From NCBI GenBank assembly GCA_032718475.1, contig JAUCBJ010005602.1, positions 1-26,581 of the forward strand: a DNA stretch of 26,581 nucleotides, written 5' to 3'. Positions within the stretch are counted from its first letter, which is position 1. Every line of letters starts with the position of its first letter. The DNA comes from Nemertoderma westbladi (taxonomy: Eukaryota; Xenacoelomorpha; Nemertodermatida; Nemertodermatidae). Made by a program: the position numbers and the translations under genes. Positions 20,149-26,581 of this stretch are shown piece after piece. Below the pieces are notes generated by a model. The model saw only the letters and a list, made by a program, of their open reading frames with translations. It did not search any database and was not told where the DNA came from.

Positions 20149-22047
20149 ATGCCGTGGAGCCGGGCGGCTGTGACTGCAGCAAAGAGGAGCACTTTCTGGA
20201 AGAAGCGTGGAGAACCAGGAAGAGTACCGGAGCCGGTGCCGACAACCGCCGAGGTTAAACTTTTCCCGGCAGGGAAATTTGGTGATGTCAGTGAAGCTAA
20301 GAACGTTGTCGGAGGGGATATTACCGGTCCCGATACTAGTTACTTATTAGTTAACTTTAGTAACATGAGCTCGTTTATTCAGGGAGTCCATACTGCTGGA
20401 GGTTGTCCTGGAGAAATATCATTAGAACGTAAAGGAACTTATGGGATACAAACATCTTACTGTGTCTCATGTTTTGTTTGTCCGATGGGATTATTTCTCG
20501 GAAACTCTACTGCACCTGATGTTGTGTACAGAGAATCACACTCTCATGAGGCGAATGATGTTAACGATAGAACCGCATATGCCTTTTTGGAAATGGGGTT
20601 GGGGCTGGAAGTTATGTATTTGTTTGCGGAAACTATGGGGATACCATTGTCTATGACAAAATCTAACTTTCAGAAACGGCAAACTAAAATCCTAAACGTT
20701 CACAAGACTGTTGTTAAAGCTGAACTTATAAACGCACGCAAAGAACTAAATAATGGTGATGTAAATATTAATGTGGCCATTACTTATGATGGATCGTGGC
20801 ACAAACGAGGTTTCACCTCAAATTATGGAGTTGGGTTTGCTGTTGCTATGGTAACGGGAAAGGTTCTAGACTATGGTCTTAGGAGTAAACTATGTGAACA
20901 ATGCACATTTGCACCATTTCCTAAGAAAAGTGAAAAATACCTGGAATGGTATGAGAGACACAAACCAGATTGTCAAGGCCCATACTCAGGCTCAAGTGGC
21001 TCAATGGAATCCAGTATTGGAAAATAAATATTTCAACGTTCCAAGGATCAACTACTGAGCACTGACCATGGATTGAAGTTTACCCAAATGGTGTGTGATG
21101 GTGATTCCAGCACATACAATGATGTGTGGAATATATATGGTGTGTGTTCCGGATGTACTGAGTATGGGAAGATGAACTCTACTGATAAAGATAAATTCGA
21201 CTCTGGTTCTGATCAGCGGTATAACGCTGATACTGTAGATACGTGTAACCGGGTTACCTAGATAGATTGCATTAACCATTATCAAAAGCGGCTGGGTCGT
21301 TCATTACGCGATTTAAGGAAGTCTTTGATTACCAAAGGGAAACTTCCAGAGGATAATAGGCCAGTTGGTGGTGGGCCTCATAGACTCACTATGTCTGCAA
21401 TCGACAAACTCAGTAAATATATGGGCACTGCACTCCGCAGATCTATCCAGGAGACTGTTGGTCAATCCGACGATAATCGTTTACACCATCTAAAGAGACA
21501 GATTTTGGCCTCATTGCGTCATTGTGTTATGGGTACACCAGCACAACGCCACTCATATTGTCCTCCTGGGCCATCATCGTATTGCCCGTACAGACGCACA
21601 GGTATAGTTCAGCCTGACAAGAATCACCACCTTGCTTCTGGTTTTTTGGGACACCTCCTACCGATTTACCGTCGGTTGACCAACAGACATCTTCTTCTGC
21701 AGGTTTTGCCTGGTTATACACAGAACCAGTCAGAGGGACTCAACTCCTTAGTTTGGAATAGAGCCCCAAAGCACAGATTCCTTGGAATCGAACGTATAGA
21801 ATTGGCTACAATAAGTGCAGCATTGTACTTTAACCTAGGTGCTAATTCTAGGTCAGTAATCTTGAAGAATCTCCGAGGAACAGTATCTTCACAGTCCGCC
21901 AATTTCCAGAAGCGGAAAGACCTAAAACGGGTACATCGAAGTGTGGAAAAGTACGGGAAGAAAGATGAGAGAAAGAAACGCCATCTCACCAAAATGGCCA
22001 AGTTGGCTGCTGAGGCCGATGACTCATATTCATCAGGTGGCCACTAA
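20149..22047 (+). pseudogene. Mutator-like transposase with two in-frame stops
   Basis: One continuous frame of 632 codons, from ATG at 20149 to TAA at 22045-22047, is broken only by TAA at 21025-21027 and TAG at 21259-21261; there are no frameshifts. It belongs to the invertebrate 'Mutator-like transposase domain' family. Candidate catalytic acids all survive: D214 in TYDGSWHKRG, D317 in VCDGDSSTYN and E529 in NQSEGLNSLVW. Paired cysteines (SKLCEQC, YGVCSGC) also fit the family. The C terminus is Lys/Arg-rich. The role would be cutting and joining the element's DNA ends in the nucleus. An in-frame TGA at 20134 limits the start. The few disruptions imply recent inactivation, or a source of a shortened product. 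Confidence 0.8.
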
Positions 22048-22125
22048 TTAGCTATTAATTAGTTAGTTTTAATATTGTACTATCTAATTATTTAACTATT
22101 ATTAATTATAATGTATAACTTTTCA

Positions 22126-22131
22126 AATAAA
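22126..22131 (+). terminator. Candidate polyadenylation signal of the transposase gene
   Basis: AATAAA about 80 bases past the terminal stop codon, in AT-rich sequence. It is motif evidence only. Confidence 0.4.
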
Positions 22132-22885
22132 TACCAAATCTATATAGATTTTCAATATCAATGTTTGCATTATTTTTTGTATTAATTAATTAACTAAATT
22201 AATTAATTATTTATTGTTTTAACTATATTAGAAATTGTTATTTGGATTCGAAATTGTCACTATCGAATTCAGCACCATCGATTTAGTTGGGGTTGAGTCC
22301 ATGTTTTTATAGTTTAGCACATTGGTACTCAATTTGTCGCAGTTTTTGTAAATAATATATATAATATATTGGTTCTAACTTTAAATGCAATTTTCTAGGA
22401 ATTTGATTTTTTAAAACGAAAAATACTACTCCTCCGCCATTTTTGAACCAATTTTCATAATTTTTTTATACATTGGTGCTGCATCTGTCAGTAATAAAAC
22501 ATACTTGCCACATTTTTTAATTTTTATTCCTAACTGCTCCAATGTGGCATTTTTCATGATAAAACCCATATTTTTAAGTGAAAAATAATATTTCTAATTA
22601 TAAAATGAAAATTAAATCGAAATTTTATTTTCTGCCAAGTATGTTTCATGTGCAGAACCGTCCTGAGGAAAATAGTGTTAATTTCACCAAATTTGGACCA
22701 AAACTGACGGTAGAGTAGCGTTTTAAGTGAATTTTGCATTTGCGCACCTGCCCGCTAGAGGGCGACGTAAAATTACAAATATTTTGTTTATGATCATTAT
22801 TTGACCTCCCTGTGGTTGCTCGAACCCCACAAAAGATACATAGTTACATTCAAAGTAGTAGTAATGGCCATGAAAATATAGGGTA
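22132..22885. other. Non-coding 3' part of the Mutator-like element
   Basis: No open frame of interest. A 14-base inverted pair, AAACATACTTG(C)CA near 22497 and TGCCAAGTATGTTT near 22634, can fold. The stretch before 22885 includes GCCCGCTAGAGGGCGAC, a short GC-rich palindrome-like word. Confidence 0.4.
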
Positions 22886-22924
22886 TTAAGGGGGGGTACC
22901 CCCCCCCCCCCCCCCCCCCCTTAA
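22886..22924. repeat. TTAA-bounded G7-GTAC-C22 palindrome
   Basis: TTAA at 22886-22889, then seven Gs, TA, 22 Cs and TTAA at 22921-22924. The whole block is an inverted repeat centred on GTAC. It is proposed as the right terminus of the Mutator-like element. Confidence 0.7.
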
Positions 22925-23105
22925 TCTAATGTATATAAATTAATTTTGGTTATTATAATATTAAATACTGAATCGGGCTCATCATCTTCCTACAAGGAGG
23001 GTAAGTGAAACAAAGGCAACTTATTTTCCTAAAAATTAGGATTTCTAGAGCTGATACATATTCCTCAAAATGACGGCCAAACTGATATCTATACTCTTTT
23101 TGTCA

Positions 23106-23181
23106 ATGACCTACTATAATACATACACTAATTAATATTATAAAATATACTACAGTACAGTACAGTATTATAGTAGGTCAT
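23106..23181. repeat. Hairpin with perfect 16-bp stem
   Basis: ATGACCTACTATAATA (23106-23121) pairs exactly with TATTATAGTAGGTCAT (23166-23181) across a 44-base AT-rich loop containing CAGTACAGTACAG. It may be a tiny MITE or a solo palindrome. No target duplication was identified. Confidence 0.75.
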
Positions 23182-24802
23182 GGTTTGTCCCAGAAATAAT
23201 TTATACAGTCTCTGAAATAAATACAAATTATTGGCTTTATATATAATTTTCGTTGCTCACAATTTGGAATTGAGAGTGGTGGTCTTCCAAAGTTATGGTC
23301 ACCAGTTCGATGCCACATGGAGCTCAATGCCGACTTTGCTAAGCAGTAATATTTCGGATACAAACGCGCATTACAATTATAGAAAGACTCATGATCAATA
23401 AATAATATTGAATGTACTGTATCATATTATATAGCATTAAGCAGAAACGTGGAACTTTACGTGGATATCACCGAAGGACTGTTAAGACGAAATAATTAAC
23501 AATCATTATTTATTACTTGGGAAAAAAGCAGAACTTTTTGACTATATTTTGACTAATATTTAATTAAATAAATGGTCGAGAGAATATGGAAAAAATATTA
23601 TATGTTTTTACTTTCTACGTTCTACAGTATGTACTGTACGTGCCAAATGCTATAATAAAATATAGTGGCCCACAGTTCAGTAGAACACTAGTGGGACCTT
23701 CTCGCAGCAGAAACTGCACGATTATAATTATAACTAATGTATGACAGAACAAGTATTATAATGGCTAGTTATTCTGATATTGGTTTCCGATGTACACACA
23801 CTAATCCACTGACACCGACGTTTTTTGAAAAACGGCCATAGTATAATTAAAACAGTTCGCAGATGGCTCGCAGTTTTGACTCGCCCCACAATATAGTGTT
23901 ACAAAAGAAATCGAACTACAATATTTAATTATATTACTGCTTCCATAGTTCCAGCGATTCCAATTATTGTACTCTTAAACTCCTTATGCTGGCTTACTCA
24001 ATATTAAATAGTATAAAGTTCTGGAATATTTATTAATTTATGTAGAGAGCCGCTAAATATACCAGATATTGGATATTGAGTTCTGTTTTAGAGGAAGCCT
24101 TTCAGACACTAAAGTTTTAATAACTTTTAATGGATTTTGTTCATATAACGTGCAAGCCTTTTCTACATCTACTGTAATAAAATTTAGGAAATTCAACCAA
24201 AAATATTTTCACATTTTCTTATACAGTAGTAAAAAAATTATTTTTTATCATATATTTAACTATTGTTAAGATCATCACCTGTAACTACCTATTTAAATGG
24301 CAGTTCAATTTTTATTCTAATATACTTTTTAACGAGGACCCCCTGGGAGACGAGGTCTTTACCTCAAGCAGTCAAGGGGCATTCCTCGAGGCTAATATAC
24401 ACCATACACATTTTAATCTACTGTACATACAATTTTAAATAATCAAGGTACGAGAGACATACTTTTTAATCTACATACAAATATTAAATTCAACTTGTGA
24501 TTCTAATTAATTGGTACCGGTATTATAAATTAAATATTTTCAGTGATTTTAATGTGATTTTAAGCGTGATTTTAACTTTTAACTTAGCCTGTTAGCCTGC
24601 ATACATTCATAAATTCGATTCGTGATTTTAATTAATTTGTGTTACCGAGCTTTTAACCTACATACTTATTCTTTCAAAATTCAATTTGCGATTTTAACTA
24701 ATTAGATTTTGTGCCTTGTGTTAAATCAGTGTTAACTACTTTCAGTCATGTCAGTTTGTCGTGCATATCTTTACCAGTTGTTGTTTCGTTCCTATACTAT
24801 AT
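23182..24802. other. AT-rich stretch, no gene recognised
   Basis: Only short frames without domains. Repeated GATTTTAA words occur around 24540-24700, and several TACTGTA words occur. Nothing else could be supported. Confidence 0.4.
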
Positions 24803-24810
24803 TAGTCCTC

Positions 24811-25124
24811 CAGATAGGCAGATAGGGGGGGGGGGGGGGTGGGGGGGGGGGGGGGGGGGGGACTGGACGCAATGCAAATTCATCCCTCTCCAGGGGAAAT
24901 TCGACGCAAATAACAGCTGATTACTCTCAAAAATAAAACTGTAACCTGTTCTATTGTGTTTAGTTTATTATTTTGGTTAGAATAACGTGCTACTGTAAAT
25001 TAACCTGCTCATTTCCCTTAATTGGTGAATTTAACATTGAGGCGGGATATTAATTCGCCAAGGCGGGTTTTGCGTCGAGTTTCCCCCCCCCCCCCCCACC
25101 CCCCCCCCCCCCCCCCCCTATCTC
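24811..25124. mobile_element. MITE with poly-G/poly-C ends and 8-bp duplication
   Basis: The left end is AGATAGGCAGATAGGG, then a long G tract broken by a single T, then ACTGGACGCAA. The right end is TTGCGTCGAGTTT, then a long C tract broken by a single A, then CCCTATCT. TAGTCCTC flanks the element directly (24803-24810 and 25125-25132; one ambiguous base at the left). The roughly 170-bp AT-rich interior is non-coding. The left subterminal word CAGGGGAAATTCGACGCAAA is echoed by the right end and by sequences at 9.35 and 18.39 kb. Eight bases fits hAT-like or Mutator-like mobilisation. Confidence 0.8.
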
Positions 25125-25132
25125 TAGTCCTC

Positions 25133-25627
25133 AATAAATAATCTCAATCTCAGTACAGTCAGCAGGACTGCAGTATACTGCTGTACTGGGTATACTAACT
25201 AAAGAACTAACTGCTACTGTCTCCAGTCTCTGACAGTGCTGCAGTCAGGCAGTGTTGTGTTGCTATTACAGTATTACAGTATTAGGCCAACAGTATTACG
25301 GAGATAAATCAGTAAATATTTGATTTCCATCGGCAATACAGCAATACAGGCAATAGCTCCATCATCTGTACGTTGACTTTCCTCCGTTTAATTGTTCCGA
25401 CAGTCCGATACCAGATAGCAGGATAGCCGTTCCTTCATTCATTCATTTAATTTCATCTTCAGGGCTACTACCAGACTACTGTACTAGGGCAGTACAGCAG
25501 TAGGGCCTAGGGCCGGACGCTTGGCTACTTGGCAGCCTGGCACTGCTGACTGGCTGACTGGCTAACAGCCTGATACTGATACAGTGATACTACTGTACTA
25601 TCAGACTGTCTGATTGTTGATCAGCAG
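25133..25627. repeat. CAGTA/TACTG-rich low-complexity region
   Basis: Dense CAGTA, TACTG, CAGCAGG and CTGACTGGCTGACTGG words make this cryptically simple sequence. It lies directly upstream of the probable coding exon at 25628 and may include its promoter and 5' leader, for which I see no clear TATA box. Confidence 0.5.
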
Positions 25628-25854
25628 ATGGATGATATCTGTGACACCCCTTCAATTTCCAAACGCTCCTGCTTCGAGTTTTTAGACTCTCACCTCCAAG
25701 ATTATGAACGGTCATCTGTTCATGATAATATGCAAACCGACCTCACCGATACCGGTATGGATGTGACGAACGCAACATCGTCTTTACTTCATGTTGATGT
25801 GCGTAACAGCCAATCCGCTACCGCTATGGGTGGAAGTTCCGAGATTCGCAGTAG
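25628..25854 (+). CDS. Probable first coding exon, unknown acidic Ser/Thr-rich protein
   Basis: The ATG at 25628 opens 75 codons plus two bases, ending at AG|GTGAGT (donor at 25855), a perfect consensus splice donor in phase 2. Reading through would hit TGA immediately after the donor, which supports splicing. The predicted N terminus (MDDICDTPSISKRSCFEFLD onward) is acidic and rich in Ser, Thr and Asp, with no signal peptide, membrane segment or recognisable domain. It is probably a disordered N-terminal region of a cytosolic or nuclear protein. The next exon is not in the window. It could still be a chance frame. Confidence 0.45.
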
Positions 25855-26040
25855 GTGAGTTAAACTAAACTGTAGCTGTGCAGTGCAGCAGTGCTTGAGT
25901 AAACTACAGTACCGGTCAGCCGGTATACTCATATGACGTGTGTGTGGCTAAGTCACACGAATAGTTTCCAAAAGGCACTTTGGCATTTTCTCCAGGCTGC
26001 CAGGTGCCAGGTTAGGCCTACCTAAATACAGAAATAAAAT

Positions 26041-26207
26041 AATTGCATCCAGCGTAAATGCCTTAGTGCTTTAGGGGAACTGTAGTATAAATCCTAAGAG
26101 TTTTGGCATTTTGGCATTTTCCAGGTACCTAGATAATTGCATCCAGCGTAAATGCCTTAGTGCTGTAGGCCTAGTGCTTTGGAACTGTAGTATAAATCCT
26201 AAGAGTT
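26041..26207. repeat. Direct duplication, about 94-bp offset
   Basis: Copies at 26041-26102 and 26135-26207 share AATTGCATCCAGCGTAAATG, CCTTAGTGCT and AACTGTAGTATAAATCC. The second copy has a 14-base internal duplication ending GTAGGCCTAGTGCT. An AAAGGCACTTTGGCATT word also occurs on both sides (about 25973 and 26212). The duplication is recent. Confidence 0.85.
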
Positions 26208-26251
26208 CCCTAAAGGCACTTTGGCATTCTTCTGGCATTTAGGAAATAAGA

Positions 26252-26428
26252 TTAAATAACATTTAGTAAATACTTATTTTGCCTATTTTTCGGTATCCGT
26301 CCTTTATGTAAGTTTCTGATATGCTGACGTAATGTTCTTTTACTTTTGAATTGTTTATCGCAATGATGACAACGATTAATTTTATTATTATTATTATTAA
26401 AAGTTACAGGAACAAGAAAGTTGAGAAC
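26252..26428 (-). CDS. C2H2 zinc-finger protein, terminal exon
   Basis: On the minus strand a frame ending at TAA (26252-26254) encodes RCHHCDKQFKSKRTLRQHI followed by RNLHKG. This is a complete C2H2 finger: C-x2-C, then F, L, H and H with x4 between the histidines. The basic tail GRIPKNRQNK follows. The finger core runs from about 26371 to 26306. The frame is open up to 26428; the exon's 5' border is unclear, because the pyrimidine tract near 26405-26425 lacks a close AG before the finger. Such fingers bind DNA or RNA, usually in nuclear regulators. This is the 3' end of a gene that enters from the right. Confidence 0.6.
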   Translation of the reverse strand, partial: VLNFLVPVTFNNNNNKINRCHHCDKQFKSKRTLRQHIRNLHKGRIPKNRQNKYLLNVI

Positions 26429-26465
26429 TTATAGGGTCCCATAAATCACGATATGTAAGTGGAAA

Positions 26466-26581
26466 TTAAACTTTAAAAATATAAGAATTACTCAAACATT
26501 TAAACAACACTTTAGTAACAGGAGCAGCATGAAATCGCTTCATATGTTGCCGAATCGTCTTTTGAGTTTCAAATCCCTTAT
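26466..26581 (-). CDS. C2H2 zinc-finger protein, partial upstream exon
   Basis: From the window edge the minus strand reads KGFETQKTIRQHMKRFHAAP: the second half of a C2H2 finger (F, I, H-x4-H). Its two cysteines lie just beyond the edge. It resembles the next finger (QFKSKRTLRQHI), so the two belong to one tandem-finger protein. The frame runs to TAA at 26466-26468, but a donor such as CCT|GTTACT near 26510 would join it to the terminal exon across about 85 bases. The exact splice sites are inferred. Confidence 0.55.
   Translation of the reverse strand, partial: KGFETQKTIRQHMKRFHAAPVTKVLFKCLSNSYIFKV

Larger units (their letters stand above)
19740..22920 (+). mobile_element. Mutator-like DNA transposon (boundaries tentative)
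   Basis: The transposase frame at 20149-22047 is bracketed by two similar structures. At 19740-19773 there is a G tract followed by GTACCCCCCC. At 22890-22920 there is GGGGGGGTACCCCCCC extended by more C. In inverted orientation both ends read G-tract, GTAC, C7, T. TTAA directly follows the right end, whereas the left flank is TTTA. No perfect 8-10 bp duplication was found; TTGATTTTA and TTAATCTAA resemble each other weakly. The boundaries are therefore a proposal, while the transposase identity is stronger. Confidence 0.5.

Noticed and set aside
20441-22001. Several 60-95 codon frames overlapping the Mutator-like transposase on both strands
   Set aside because: They are out-of-frame shadows of the transposase coding sequence.
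24711-24920. 69-codon frame with a poly-glycine stretch
   Set aside because: The glycines come from the G tract of the MITE end. There is no other protein-like feature.
18410-26535. Shared 15-mer GGAGCAGCATGAAAT at 18.41 kb and 26.52 kb
   Set aside because: No similarity extends beyond the 15 bases, and one such match is expected by chance at about this window size.

Overview
The window looks like a piece of a metazoan nuclear genome, most likely a marine or aquatic invertebrate. It is AT-rich, gene-poor and crowded with short repeats and transposon debris. Evidence for a eukaryote: a secreted leucine-rich-repeat (LRR) exon ending at a splice donor, C2H2 zinc-finger exons split by intron-like sequence, a tRNA-derived A-box/B-box unit, LINE reverse-transcriptase fossils, a Mutator-like transposase of the type common in invertebrates, and frequent TAGGCCTA and TACTGTA words. 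The species cannot be named from this sequence alone.

Layout. 1-3.3 kb: non-coding, with a microsatellite and an old duplication. 3.31-6.97 kb: about 89 copies of a 41-bp minisatellite, which runs directly into the splice-donor end of the first coding exon of a secreted LRR protein on the minus strand (6955-7564). 7.6-9.86 kb: the LRR promoter region, then AT-rich sequence. 9.86-11.12 kb: a non-autonomous hAT-like element. 12.2-12.8 kb: two interleaved inverted repeats enclosing a tRNA-like unit. 13.0-14.36 kb: a complete foldback element whose arms are short tandem repeats, with an 8-bp target duplication. 14.57-14.9 kb: a frame-broken, possibly gag-like remnant. 15.2-18.4 kb: LINE fragments on the minus strand, a second probable foldback element, and an inverted repeat enclosing a 50-bp minisatellite. 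19.02-19.36 kb: a palindromic MITE with a 10-bp target duplication. About 19.74-22.92 kb: a Mutator-like element whose transposase frame is broken only by two in-frame stops. 24.8-25.1 kb: a MITE with poly-G/poly-C ends and an 8-bp target duplication. 25.6-26.58 kb: a probable first coding exon on the plus strand (unknown protein, strong GTGAGT donor), and the 3' end of a C2H2 zinc-finger gene on the minus strand that leaves the window.

Host genes supported here are three partial ones: the LRR gene, the unknown acidic/serine-rich exon, and the zinc-finger gene. They do not form an evident pathway. What stands out is the density of foldback structures between 12 and 19.4 kb, and a minisatellite whose unit contains the LRR exon/intron junction, so that the 5' splice site is repeated about 89 times. 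All database-dependent identities are from memory of family motifs, not from searches.
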